Positions 27,789 through 36,534 are shown, counted from the first letter of the stretch. The stretch: 50,956 bases of DNA from Mycolicibacterium porcinum (GCA_001942045.1 MSTD01000043.1:1-50956); one strand, 5' to 3'. The notes: generated by a model from the sequence alone, not told the origin. Made by a program: numbers and translations.

Positions 27789-29048
27789 ATGGATACAGGA
27801 ACCACGGCGTTCATGCTGTGTTGCATCATCGGCCTCACGCTGATGATCCCGGGACTTGCCCTGTTCTACGGCGGCATGGTCTCGGTCAAGAGCTCGACCA
27901 ACATGATGATGATGACGTTCGGCGCCGTCGCCCTGGTGGGCGTGCTGTGGGTGCTGTTCGGATTCTCGATGGCGTTCGGGACGTCCTACGGCGACCTCGG
28001 ACTGCTCGGCAGCATCACCGAGTTCGCCGGCATGAAGAATCTGGTCGAGCCCATGACCTCGGTCAACGGCCTGCCCGTCAGCTTGTTCTCCCTCTTCCAG
28101 GCGCTGTTCGCGGCCATCACCGTGGCACTGATCTCAGGCGCGGTCGCCGACCGCATGAAGTTCGGCGCCTGGATGATCTTCGCCGGCGTCTGGGCGGTCC
28201 TCGTGTACTTCCCGGTCGCACACTGGGTTTTCGCCTTTGACAAGACGTTCTCGGACGACTCCGTGGGCGGCTGGATCGCCAACAAGCTGCACGCCATCGA
28301 CTTCGCCGGCGGCACCGCGGTGCACATCAACGCCGGCGCCGCAGCCCTGGCGGTGGCCATTGTGCTCGGCAAGTCGGCCATGTTCGGCCAGCTGCGCAAG
28401 CCGCACAACGTCCCGCTGACACTGCTGGGTGCCGGCATGCTGTGGGCCGGCTGGTACGCCTTCAACGGTGGATCCGCCCTGGCCGCAGGCAATTCCGCGG
28501 CCATCGTCATGGTGACCACGTTCGTCGCCACCTGCGCGGCCACCCTGGCCTGGATCGCGGTCGAGAAGCTCAAGACCGGCCACGTCACCGGCGTGGGCGC
28601 CGCGTCCGGTGCCATCGCGGGCCTGGTCGCCATCACCCCGGCCTGCGGCGCGGTCACTCCCGTCGGTGCCATCATCCTGGGTGCCATCGCCGGCGCGGTC
28701 TGCATCCTGGCCGTCGGCCTCAAGGAGAAGCTCGGTTACGACGACTCGCTGGACGTGGTGGGCGTCCACCTGGTCGGCGGCGTGATCGGCACCCTGCTGA
28801 TCGGCTTCCTGGCCAGCGAGGCCATGCCGAGCAAGGTCAGCGGCCTGTTCTACGGCGGCGGCCTCGACCAACTGTGGAAGCAGGCGATCGCCGCGGGTGC
28901 GGTGGCCGTCTACTCCTTCGCGGTCGCATTCGCCATCGCGTACGTGCTCAAGAAGACCATCGGCATCCGGATCTCCGCCGAGGAAGAGGAGAAGGGTATC
29001 GACACCGCATTCCACCGCGATTCGGCCTACGAGCTCGAATTCGCCTGA
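27789..29048 (+). CDS. amt: Ammonium transporter (Amt/MEP/Rh family)
   Basis: A 419-residue membrane protein with about 11 helices that conducts ammonium (and often methylammonium) into the cell. The two pore histidines are visible in GTAVHINAGAAA and VGVHLVGGVIG; LFYGGMVSVKSS in the first helices and GLFYGGG near the end are family hallmarks. AGGAG at 27777-27781 lies 7 nt before ATG 27789 but only 1 nt before ATG 27783, so 27789 is chosen. No glnK/glnB gene follows, unlike the common amt-glnK pair. A strong hairpin after the gene separates it from the glnT-like gene. Confidence 0.95.
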   Translation: MDTGTTAFMLCCIIGLTLMIPGLALFYGGMVSVKSSTNMMMMTFGAVALVGVLWVLFGFSMAFGTSYGDLGLLGSITEFAGMKNLVEPMTSVNGLPVSLFSLFQALFAAITVALISGAVADRMKFGAWMIFAGVWAVLVYFPVAHWVFAFDKTFSDDSVGGWIANKLHAIDFAGGTAVHINAGAAALAVAIVLGKSAMFGQLRKPHNVPLTLLGAGMLWAGWYAFNGGSALAAGNSAAIVMVTTFVATCAATLAWIAVEKLKTGHVTGVGAASGAIAGLVAITPACGAVTPVGAIILGAIAGAVCILAVGLKEKLGYDDSLDVVGVHLVGGVIGTLLIGFLASEAMPSKVSGLFYGGGLDQLWKQAIAAGAVAVYSFAVAFAIAYVLKKTIGIRISAEEEEKGIDTAFHRDSAYELEFA

Positions 29049-29063
29049 TCTGAACCATGTTTC

Positions 29064-29115
29064 CCCGGCCCGGCTGCCGTGGACCGCTCCCACGGCAGCC
29101 GGTCACCGGGGTTTT
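29064..29115 (+). terminator. Rho-independent-type terminator after amt
   Basis: A 13-bp perfect stem, CCGGCTGCCGTGG (29070-29082) with its complement at 29090-29102 and a 7-nt loop, is followed by CACCGGGG and TTTT (29112-29115). An outer CCCCGG/CCGGGG pairing (29064 and 29106 on) can extend it. It starts about 15 bp after the amt stop. Confidence 0.75.
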
Positions 29116-29181
29116 CTCGACTTGCCGAAGTTTCCTACCGTGATACTTTGATTCTCAACAAGAGACGAAAGTGCTGGTGCT

Positions 29182-30486
29182 ATGCCCTCCGATCTCGCCA
29201 CCCTCGCCGAACAATCCGGCACCAAGTTCATCCTCGCGTTGTTCGTGGACCTGCGCGGAAAGCCCTGCGCCAAACTGGTTCCCGTCGAATCCGTCGGACT
29301 CCTGGCCACCGAGGGCGTCGGCTTCGCCGGCTACGCCGTCGGCGCCATGGGCCAGGAACCCAAAGACCCCGACCTGATCGCGATCCCCGATCCGGCCTCG
29401 TTCACCCCGATCCCGTTCATCAAGGAGGGCCTGGCCCTGGTGCACTGCGACCCCCATGTTGGGGGCGCACCGTGGCCGTACGCACCGCGGGTGATCCTGA
29501 AGGCCCTGATCCAGCGCGCCGCCGACGCCGGATTCGAACCCTGGGTGGGCGCCGAGGTCGAGTACTTTCTGTTGCGGCGCAACGCCGACGGTGTCCTCGC
29601 CACCGCCGACGCGGCCGACACCGCCGCCCAGCCCTGTTACGACGCGCGCGGCGTCACCCGGATGTACGAGCACCTGACCGCGATCTCGACGGCGATGAAC
29701 ACCCTCGGCTGGTCCAACTACGCCAACGATCACGAGGACGGCAACGGCCAGTTCGAGCAGAACTTCGAGTTCTCCGACGCCCTGACCACGGCCGACCGGG
29801 TGATCACGTTGCGCTACCTGCTGTCGATGATCGCCGCCGAGCGCGACATGGTGGCCACCTTCATGCCCAAGCCGTTCAGCGACCGCACCGGCAGCGGCCT
29901 GCATCTGCACCTGTCACTGACCAGCGCCGGAACCCCGGTATTCCCGGCCGAAACAGACGAGCGGGGCCTCGGCCTGTCCGAGACTGCCTACGCGTTCATC
30001 GGTGGCATCCTCGACCACGCCTGCGCGCTGCAGTCCGTCGTCGCCCCAACCGTCAACTCCTACAAGCGGACCGGGGCCACCTCGACCGCATCGGGCGCGT
30101 CATGGGCGCCCCGCAAGCCCAGCTACGGCGGCAACGACCGCACCCACTACATCCGGGTGCCCGACAGCCAGCGCATCGAGTTGCGCGGCGGCGACGGCTC
30201 GGCCAACCCGTATCTGGCGATCGCCGCGGCCCTGGGCGCCGGGCTCGACGGCGTCAAACGCAGCCTCGACCCGGGCGCGGTGGGCGCCCAGGGACCGGCG
30301 GCACTGCCGCCCACGCTGCTGCACGCGGTCGAATCCCTGGAGACCGACCCGATCGTCACCGGCGTGCTCGACGTCGCGGGCGAGGGCGTCGCCTCCTACT
30401 TCGCCGACGTCAAACGCGAGGAGTTCTTCGCCTACCACGGCACCGTCACGCCGTGGGAGATCGACCACTACCTGACAGCCTTCTAG
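29182..30486 (+). CDS. Glutamine synthetase-like ligase (GlnT / gamma-glutamylmethylamide synthetase type)
   Basis: A 434-residue ATP-dependent glutamate-amine ligase of the glutamine synthetase superfamily (GlnT/GlnIII-like group). Visible catalytic-domain motifs are GAEVEYFLL (about residue 121), NGQFEQNF, GSGLHLHLSL (about 237), VNSYKR, and RIELRGGDGSANPYLAIAAAL (about 330). Members make glutamine or gamma-glutamylmethylamide (GMAS) or other gamma-glutamyl amides. Here three genes encoding a split glutamate-synthase-like enzyme follow directly, as in gmaS-mgsABC clusters, which favours an amine substrate. The ATG has only a weak ribosome binding sequence. A TGATACTTTGATT stretch 30-45 nt upstream could carry the promoter. 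Confidence 0.82.
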   Translation: MPSDLATLAEQSGTKFILALFVDLRGKPCAKLVPVESVGLLATEGVGFAGYAVGAMGQEPKDPDLIAIPDPASFTPIPFIKEGLALVHCDPHVGGAPWPYAPRVILKALIQRAADAGFEPWVGAEVEYFLLRRNADGVLATADAADTAAQPCYDARGVTRMYEHLTAISTAMNTLGWSNYANDHEDGNGQFEQNFEFSDALTTADRVITLRYLLSMIAAERDMVATFMPKPFSDRTGSGLHLHLSLTSAGTPVFPAETDERGLGLSETAYAFIGGILDHACALQSVVAPTVNSYKRTGATSTASGASWAPRKPSYGGNDRTHYIRVPDSQRIELRGGDGSANPYLAIAAALGAGLDGVKRSLDPGAVGAQGPAALPPTLLHAVESLETDPIVTGVLDVAGEGVASYFADVKREEFFAYHGTVTPWEIDHYLTAF

Positions 30487-30500
30487 AAGGGAGACAACGT

Positions 30501-31370
30501 ATGTGCGGGATCGTGGGACTACACCTACGCACACCCGAGCTGTATCCGCGCCTCGGTGAACTGCTCGCCGCCATGCTGGGCGAGATGTCGGACCGCGGCG
30601 CCGACTCGGCAGGCATCGCAGTCTACGGGGATCCCGAATGGTCGCCGTACGGGCAGGGCTGCGTCTCGGTCACCGATGTTTCCGAGAAGCCCGATCTGGG
30701 CCCGGATGTCGATGTGGTGCAGGTCGATTCGACGTATCTGCTGTCGGCAGACATGGAGTCCGAGAAACTGCTGGCCCTGGTGCGCGCTGCCTACCCGACC
30801 GCGTTGATCTCCGGCTTCGGCCCCGATCTGGCGGTGCTCAAGGGAGTCGGCCATCCCCGCGCGCTCACCGAGGCATGGGGCCTGTCCAAGGCACAGGGCT
30901 GGCAGGGCGTCGGGCATACCCGGATGGCCACCGAATCGGCGGTGACGCCGTCGGGCTGCCACCCCTACACCGTCGGTCCCGGACAATGCCTGGTACACAA
31001 CGGATCTTTCGCCAACCACGCCACCATCCGCCGTGAACTGCGCCGGGCCGGGGTGGTGTTCGACAGCGAGAACGACACCGAGGTGGGCGCCCGGTTCGTC
31101 GCCGAGCAGCTGGCCACCGGCCGCGACGTGGCGACCGCTTTGAAGGAGCTCTGTGCCACCTTCGATGGCTTCTACACACTGCTGGTCTCCGATCACGACT
31201 CGTTCGCGGTGGTCCGCGACGCCATCGCCTGCAAGCCCGCGGTGATCGCCGAAACCGCCGACTGGGTGGCCATGGCCAGCGAGTACCGGGCCCTGTCCGG
31301 GCTACCCGGGGTCGAGCAGGCACGAATTTGGGAACCGGAACCGGAGGTGGTCTACGCATGGACACGTTGA
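30501..31370 (+). CDS. Class II glutamine amidotransferase domain protein (GlxB/MgsA-like)
   Basis: A 289-residue Ntn-type amidotransferase; Cys2 becomes the N-terminal nucleophile after Met removal (MCGIVGLH). Further family motifs are MSDRGADSAGIAVYG, GHTRMATESAVTPSGCHP and CLVHNGSFANH. It corresponds to the glutaminase part of glutamate synthase and to MgsA of the N-methylglutamate synthase MgsABC. It would release the amino or methylamino group from a gamma-glutamyl amide and pass it to the FMN subunit. A good ribosome binding site (AAGGGAG) precedes the ATG. The end overlaps the next gene by 13 nt. Confidence 0.87.
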   Translation: MCGIVGLHLRTPELYPRLGELLAAMLGEMSDRGADSAGIAVYGDPEWSPYGQGCVSVTDVSEKPDLGPDVDVVQVDSTYLLSADMESEKLLALVRAAYPTALISGFGPDLAVLKGVGHPRALTEAWGLSKAQGWQGVGHTRMATESAVTPSGCHPYTVGPGQCLVHNGSFANHATIRRELRRAGVVFDSENDTEVGARFVAEQLATGRDVATALKELCATFDGFYTLLVSDHDSFAVVRDAIACKPAVIAETADWVAMASEYRALSGLPGVEQARIWEPEPEVVYAWTR

Positions 31371-32041
31371 TCGGATATGACCTGCGCACAACGCCTTTGC
31401 GCGAGGTCAACGCCGCACTGCATCAGGCCGATGTCGAAGGCGAGTACGTCATCGCCCACCCCGACGGCGCGCACAACGTGGCCGTCGGCCTCAACGCCCC
31501 CATACGGGTAACGGTCGAAGGCCACGTCGGCTACTACGCCGCCGGGATGAACCAGCTCGCCGAGGTCACCATCAACGGCAACGCCGGGACCGGGGTGGCC
31601 GAGAACATGATGAGCGGCACGGTGCGCGTCACCGGGAACGCCTCTCAGTCGGCGGGGGCCACCGCGCACGGCGGCCTGCTGGTCATCGAGGGCGACGCCG
31701 CTGCGCGCTGCGGCATCTCGATGAAGGGGGTGGACATCGTGGTGGGCGGCAACATCGGCCACATGAGTGCGTTCATGGCGCAGGCCGGCCGGCTCGTGGT
31801 GCGCGGCGACGCCGGGGAGGCGCTGGGCGACTCGATCTACGAGGCCCGCATCTACGTGCGCGGCGAGGTGGCCTCGCTGGGAGCGGACTGCGTCGCCAAA
31901 CCTATGCGGCCCGAGCACCACGCCGAGCTCGCGGAGTTGTTGTCCGCCAGTGGCTTCAGCGACGAGACCGTGGCCTACACCCGCTACGGCTCGGCCCGAA
32001 ACCTCTACCACTTCCACGTCGACAACACGAGCGAGTACTGA
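31358..32041 (+). CDS. GXGXG-motif protein (glutamate synthase alpha C-terminal domain, GlxC/MgsB-like)
   Basis: A 227-residue protein made of the right-handed beta-helix found at the C terminus of glutamate synthase large subunits, with the repeats VTINGNAGTGVAENMM, VRVTGNASQSAGATAHGG, LVIEGDAAARCG and IVVGGNIGHMSAFMAQAG. It has a structural role, holding the glutaminase and FMN parts together. GGAGGT before ATG 31358 decides the start and lies inside the end of the preceding gene. The stop shares one base with the next ATG (TGATG), so the three proteins are probably made in equal amounts. Confidence 0.87.
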   Translation: MDTLIGYDLRTTPLREVNAALHQADVEGEYVIAHPDGAHNVAVGLNAPIRVTVEGHVGYYAAGMNQLAEVTINGNAGTGVAENMMSGTVRVTGNASQSAGATAHGGLLVIEGDAAARCGISMKGVDIVVGGNIGHMSAFMAQAGRLVVRGDAGEALGDSIYEARIYVRGEVASLGADCVAKPMRPEHHAELAELLSASGFSDETVAYTRYGSARNLYHFHVDNTSEY

Positions 32042-33333
32042 TGCGCGAATCCGCCACCTTCGATCGATCCACGATCGCCGACATCCAACGGGCCGCCGAG
32101 ACCGGCATCTACGACATCCGCGGTTGGGGCGCCAAACGCCGCCTGCCGCACTTCGACGACCTGCTCTTCCTCGGTGCGTCGATGTCGCGCTACCCCTTGG
32201 AGGGCTACCGGGAGCGCTGCGGCACCGACGTCATCCTGGGCGACCGCCACGCCAAACATCCTCTGCACCTGGATATTCCGGTCACCATCGCGGGCATGAG
32301 CTTCGGTGCGCTGTCCGGGCCGGCCAAGGAGGCCCTGGGCCGCGGGGCCAGCGAGGCGGGCACGTCGACCACCACCGGCGACGGCGGCATGACCCCCGAG
32401 GAACGCGGGCAGAGCAAGCACCTCGTGTACCAGTACCTGCCGTCGCGCTACGGGATGAACCCCGACGACCTGCGCAAGGCCGACGCCATCGAAGTCGTGC
32501 TCGGCCAGGGCGCCAAACCCGGCGGCGGTGGAATGCTGTTGGGGCAGAAGATCTCTCCGCGGGTGGCCCAGATGCGCACGCTGCCCGAAGGCATCGACCA
32601 GCGCAGCGCGTGCCGCCATCCGGATTGGACCGGCCCCGACGATCTGACCATCAAGATCAACGAGCTGCGGGAGATCACCGACTGGGAGAAGCCGATCTAC
32701 GTCAAGGTCGGGGCCACCCGCACCTACTACGACGTGAAGCTGGCCGTGCATGCCGGGGCCGACGTGGTGGTGGTCGACGGGATGCAGGGCGGCACGGCGG
32801 CCACCCAGGAGGTGTTCATCGAACACGTGGGCATCCCGACCCTCGCGGCGGTGCCGCAAGCGGTGCAGGCGTTGCAGGAGCTGGGCGTCCACCGACAGGT
32901 GCAATTGATCGTGTCCGGTGGCATCCGCACCGGGGCCGACGTGGCCAAGGCCCTGGCGCTGGGTGCCGATGCCGTCGCGATCGGCACCGCCGCGCTGATC
33001 GCCCTGGGCGACAACCATCCCCGCTACGCCGCCGAGTACGAGAAGCTCGGCAGCGCAGCCGGTTTCTACGACGACTTCCAAGACGGACGTGATCCGGCCG
33101 GCATCACCACCCAGGACCCGGAGCTGGCGGCCCGGTTCGATCCCATCGAGGGCGGCCGTCGGCTGGCCAACTATCTGCGGGTGCTGACCATGGAAGCCCA
33201 GACCATCGCCCGGGCCTGCGGCAAGGCCCACGTATGTCACCTGGAGCCCGAGGATCTGGTGGCGGTCACGATCGAGGCGGCCGCGATGGCCCGAGTTCCG
33301 CTGGCCGGCACGAACTGGATTCCGGGCCAGTGA
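32041..33333 (+). CDS. FMN-binding glutamate synthase domain protein (GlxD/MgsC-like)
   Basis: A 430-residue TIM-barrel enzyme equal to the FMN domain of glutamate synthase. Motifs: MSFGALSGPAKEALGRGA, STTTGDGGM, KVGATRTYYDVKLAVHAGAD, DGMQGGTAATQEVF, VSGGIRTGADVAKALALGAD and IGTAALIALG. With the two preceding proteins it would convert 2-oxoglutarate plus the nitrogen released by the glutaminase subunit into glutamate or N-methylglutamate. The three-cysteine iron-sulphur cluster site of GltB is not obvious; only ARACGKAHVCHLEP near the C terminus offers paired Cys. Its stop overlaps the next GTG (GTGA). Confidence 0.87.
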   Translation: MRESATFDRSTIADIQRAAETGIYDIRGWGAKRRLPHFDDLLFLGASMSRYPLEGYRERCGTDVILGDRHAKHPLHLDIPVTIAGMSFGALSGPAKEALGRGASEAGTSTTTGDGGMTPEERGQSKHLVYQYLPSRYGMNPDDLRKADAIEVVLGQGAKPGGGGMLLGQKISPRVAQMRTLPEGIDQRSACRHPDWTGPDDLTIKINELREITDWEKPIYVKVGATRTYYDVKLAVHAGADVVVVDGMQGGTAATQEVFIEHVGIPTLAAVPQAVQALQELGVHRQVQLIVSGGIRTGADVAKALALGADAVAIGTAALIALGDNHPRYAAEYEKLGSAAGFYDDFQDGRDPAGITTQDPELAARFDPIEGGRRLANYLRVLTMEAQTIARACGKAHVCHLEPEDLVAVTIEAAAMARVPLAGTNWIPGQ

Positions 33334-34517
33334 GCGCCACCGCAGACGTCGTCATCGTCGGCGGCGGACTGGAAGGCGCGGCGGCGGCGTGGGCGTTGAG
33401 TCAGCGTGGCCTCACCGATGTGACTGTGCTGGAGCGCAATACCGTCGGCTCCGGGATGACCGGGAAATCCAGCGGGATCGTGCGCTGCCACTACGGGGTC
33501 AGCTCACTGGCCGCGATGGCCACCGTCGGCCTCGAGGTGTTCGAGAACGCCGAGGAGTACTTCGGCGCCGATATCGGATTCCGGCAGACCGGTTATGTCG
33601 TCGGCGTCGGGGCACCCAACGTCGACAACCTGCGCAAGAGCCTGGCCGCCCAACGCGAGGTCGGGGTGCACACCGAGGAGATCGACGCCGGCGAGGTGGC
33701 CGAGCTGTGGCCGTGGGCCGATCTGGAACCGTTCGCGGCGTTCGGCTGGGAGGCTCGCGGCGGGTACGGCGACGCGTACCAGACCGCGCAGGCCTTCGCG
33801 GTGTCGGCCAGAGCCGCCGGGGTACGAATCACGCAGGGCGCCAACGTGACCGGGTTGATCGTCGACGCCGACCGGGTCACCGGCGTCGAACTGGCCGACG
33901 GCACCCGGGTCTCGGCAGGCACCGTCGTCGTCGCCACCGGCGTCTGGACCCGGCCGTTCCTGGCGCCCCACGGCGTCGACGTCCCCATCCGGGTGCACCG
34001 GGAACAGATCGTGACGATCAAACCCGGGTTGGACACCGGCCCCGTACCGGTGTTCTCCGACCTGGTCTCGCTGCAGTACATCCGGCCCGAGCCGAACGGC
34101 GAGCTGCTGTTCGGAAATTCCGATCTGGCCGAGTTGGAACTCGCCGACCCGGACAACTACCTGAACCGGGCCACCGACGGCTTCATCGACCTGACCGTCG
34201 ACAAGGTCGGCACTCGATTTCCCGGATTCCCCGACGCGGCGATCACCGGCAGCTACGCCGGCTGTTACGACGTCACCCCGGACTGGAATCCGGTGATCTC
34301 CGCGACCGGAATCGACGGTCTGCTGGTGGCGGCCGGATTCAGCGGGCACGGTTTCAAGATCGCGCCGGCGGTCGGCAGGCTGGTCGCCGACCTGGTCACC
34401 GAGGGACGCAGCCGCGACCCGCGGATACCCGAGTCAGATTTCCGGCTCGCCCGGTTCGCAGAGGACAATTTGCTCACAAGCCGGTATCCGTACGTCGGTG
34501 CCGGGGAGATGCGATAG
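33330..34517 (+). CDS. FAD-dependent amine oxidoreductase (DAO family, SoxB/PuuB-like)
   Basis: A 395-residue flavoprotein. The dinucleotide-binding motif is VVIVGGGLEGAAAAWALS (about residues 7-24), followed by MTGKSSGIVRCHYGV and, near the end, SYAGCYDVTPDWNPVI and VAAGFSGHGFKIAP, all typical of the D-amino acid oxidase group that includes sarcosine oxidase beta subunits and gamma-glutamylputrescine oxidase. In this operon the likely substrate is the product of the split glutamate synthase, for example N-methylglutamate, which would be cleaved to glutamate and an aldehyde. Start GTG 33330 overlaps the previous stop (GTGA); the longer open frame is a shadow. Confidence 0.85.
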   Translation: MSATADVVIVGGGLEGAAAAWALSQRGLTDVTVLERNTVGSGMTGKSSGIVRCHYGVSSLAAMATVGLEVFENAEEYFGADIGFRQTGYVVGVGAPNVDNLRKSLAAQREVGVHTEEIDAGEVAELWPWADLEPFAAFGWEARGGYGDAYQTAQAFAVSARAAGVRITQGANVTGLIVDADRVTGVELADGTRVSAGTVVVATGVWTRPFLAPHGVDVPIRVHREQIVTIKPGLDTGPVPVFSDLVSLQYIRPEPNGELLFGNSDLAELELADPDNYLNRATDGFIDLTVDKVGTRFPGFPDAAITGSYAGCYDVTPDWNPVISATGIDGLLVAAGFSGHGFKIAPAVGRLVADLVTEGRSRDPRIPESDFRLARFAEDNLLTSRYPYVGAGEMR

Positions 34518-34528
34518 ACGGGAGTGCA

Positions 34529-35167
34529 GTGAGCGACCTGCTCCGCAATGCCGGCACAGCCCGCGATCGCGATCCGCACGCGCCCGTCGAGGAATTGGAG
34601 TTCGAGGCGGCGATCGGGCGCAACGTCCGGCAACTGCGCCAGCAGCATGGGCTCACCGTCGCCGACATGGCCGCCCGGGTGGGCATCTCCAAGGCGATGC
34701 TGTCCAAGATCGAGAACGCCCAGACTTCATGCAGCCTGTCCACCCTCGCGCTGCTCGCCAAAGGCCTCGACGTTCCGGTGACCAGCCTGTTCCGCGGGGC
34801 CGACGTCGAACGGCCGGCGGCCTTCGTCAAGGCAGGCACCGGTCCGGAGATCGTGCGCAACGGCACCAAGCAGGGACACGAATATCAACTGCTCAGCTCG
34901 CTGCGCGGCGAGCACAAGCGGCTGGAATGCCTGCACGTCACGCTGACCGAGAAGAGCCAGACGTACCCGCTGTTCCAGCATCCCGGCACCGAGTTCATCT
35001 ACATGCTCGAGGGCGTCATGGACTACAGCCACAGCCGCTCGGTCTACCGGTTGCAGCCGGGTGACTCGCTGCAGATCGACGGGGAAGGCGCGCACGGACC
35101 CGTCGACCTGATCGAACTGCCGATCCGGTTCCTGTCGGTGATCGCCTTCCCCGATTCGCAGGTGTGA
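34529..35167 (+). CDS. XRE-cupin transcriptional regulator
   Basis: A 212-residue regulator with an XRE-type helix-turn-helix (about residues 30-85: NVRQLRQQHGLTVADMAARVG, ISKAMLSKIENAQ) and a C-terminal cupin domain (about 130-205: YPLFQHPGTEFIYMLEGVMDY, YRLQPGDSLQIDGEGAHGP) that binds the effector. This architecture is that of PuuR and related regulators of amine and amino-acid catabolism. GGGAG before GTG 34529 decides the start. It closes the glnT-type operon, 11 bp after the oxidase stop, and probably controls it in response to the amine or an intermediate. Confidence 0.88.
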   Translation: MSDLLRNAGTARDRDPHAPVEELEFEAAIGRNVRQLRQQHGLTVADMAARVGISKAMLSKIENAQTSCSLSTLALLAKGLDVPVTSLFRGADVERPAAFVKAGTGPEIVRNGTKQGHEYQLLSSLRGEHKRLECLHVTLTEKSQTYPLFQHPGTEFIYMLEGVMDYSHSRSVYRLQPGDSLQIDGEGAHGPVDLIELPIRFLSVIAFPDSQV

Positions 35168-35215
35168 GCCGCGTCGAAAGTTGGCGGGCAGCGGCGCGGA
35201 TGTCACTGTTGTTCC

Positions 35216-36274
35216 ATGCGCCACCGTGCCCGTCGAGCGGTCCGCGACGCCTCCACATGCCTCGCCGTGATCATTCGAATGGCGTTGACCAGCGCGGTTG
35301 CCGTCGCGCCCAGCCTCGTCGGCCTGGTCCAGGAGATCCGGGTGCGGCCGGTGGCCGCGGTCCTGCCATTACCCGACCCCGGCAGCCAGGCCTCGGCGGC
35401 GGCGTCGGCACGTCCAACGACGGCGGCACCGGCTACGACAGGGCCACCGCCGCCCCCGGAGGTTCAGGCACCGGGCGCGGTGCACATCCCTGCCATCGCA
35501 TTGGCGGCCTACCAGAACGCGGACGCCAAGATGACGCAGAGCCAACCCGACTGCGGGGTGCCCTGGAACCTGCTCGCCGGGATCGGGTACGTCGAGTCCA
35601 CGCATGCGTTCGGCGGCGCGGCGGACGAACACGGTAACCCCGTGAGTCCGATCTACGGCCCCGCCCTCGACGGCTCACTGCCGGGCAACGAGATCATCGT
35701 CGCCGGCAGCTTTGGCGGCGGCATGACCTACGCCCGCGCACTGGGGCCCATGCAGTTCCTGCCGACCACGTGGGCGCTGCACGGCGCGGACGGCGACGGC
35801 GACGGGCAGGCCGATCCGCACAACCTCTTCGATGCCACCCTGGCCGCGGCCCGCTACCTCTGCAGCGACGCTGCGCACCTGCGCGACCAGTCGCAACTGA
35901 CCGCCGCAGTGCTGCGCTACAACCACTCGATGGCCTACGCGGCCAACGTGCTGGGCTGGGCGCAGGCCTACGCCACCGGGGTGGCGCCGGTGAACCTGCC
36001 GCCGCTCACCACGCCGCGGCCGCGGAGTGTTCCTGTTCGCGCGGTCGACGGCCCCGCCGCATCGGCCACCGGGTCGGCTGAGAACGCCACCGCCGAGCCG
36101 GACAAGACCGTACGACGAAACGACGACGGCGACACCGGTTCCGCTGCACCCCGACCGGGGTCGTCGGTGACGCGCAAGGGCTCCACCAACACGAGCACGA
36201 CGAGCGGGTCCCGGCACAGCACCGGCACACCCAAGGTCAAAGTTGGCAACGGCCGTTCCGGCGGGGCGCGCTGA
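35216..36274 (+). CDS. Secreted lytic transglycosylase, SLT (MltB-like) family
   Basis: A 352-residue exported murein transglycosylase. A hydrophobic N-terminal stretch (about 12-40) is followed by a Pro/Ala/Thr-rich linker (to about residue 90), then the lysozyme-like domain with the catalytic Glu in GIGYVESTH, and GPMQFLPTTWALHG, FDATLAAARYLC and LRYNHSMAYAANVLGWAQAY. The C-terminal 100 residues are a low-complexity Ser/Thr/Gly/Lys-rich tail (TGSAENATAEP through GNGRSGGAR). Such enzymes cut peptidoglycan glycan strands to form anhydro ends. ATG 35216 has no clear ribosome binding sequence. It is separated from the amine operon by 48 bp. Confidence 0.87.
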   Translation: MRHRARRAVRDASTCLAVIIRMALTSAVAVAPSLVGLVQEIRVRPVAAVLPLPDPGSQASAAASARPTTAAPATTGPPPPPEVQAPGAVHIPAIALAAYQNADAKMTQSQPDCGVPWNLLAGIGYVESTHAFGGAADEHGNPVSPIYGPALDGSLPGNEIIVAGSFGGGMTYARALGPMQFLPTTWALHGADGDGDGQADPHNLFDATLAAARYLCSDAAHLRDQSQLTAAVLRYNHSMAYAANVLGWAQAYATGVAPVNLPPLTTPRPRSVPVRAVDGPAASATGSAENATAEPDKTVRRNDDGDTGSAAPRPGSSVTRKGSTNTSTTSGSRHSTGTPKVKVGNGRSGGAR

Positions 36275-36318
36275 CGCCAAGCACCGCAATCCTCGGGATG
36301 CCGGCGTTCCCCGTCCGC

Positions 36319-36534
36319 TCACTCGTACACGCTGAGAATCCGCTGCGGGCCGTGGTGGTTGTGCCAGCCGGGCTTCATGCCGGGAGCCGGGGTCGCGTAG
36401 GTGTCGGGGCTGTAGAGGTTGCCCGAGCCGTGTGGCTCCTGCGCGGCGGCCGTGCCGGCCAGGCCGAGCGCGACGGCGCCGAAGACGCCCGCGGACAGGA
36501 TGGGCAGTGCCAGAGCCTTGGTGAACTTAGTCAT
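36319..36534 (-). CDS. Small secreted protein, 71 aa, unknown function
   Basis: A very short exported protein: a signal peptide (KALALPILSAGVFGAVALGL then AGTAAAQ, cleavage after AAA near residue 31) leaves a mature peptide of about 40 residues rich in Pro, His, Gly and Tyr (PHGSGNLYSPDTYATP, KPGWHNHHGPQRI). GAAGGA at the right distance from ATG 36534 supports it as real. Conserved small secreted proteins of this kind are common in mycobacteria; I know no function. The His/Pro-rich mature part could bind metal, but that is speculation. Confidence 0.75.
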   Translation of the reverse strand: MTKFTKALALPILSAGVFGAVALGLAGTAAAQEPHGSGNLYSPDTYATPAPGMKPGWHNHHGPQRILSVYE

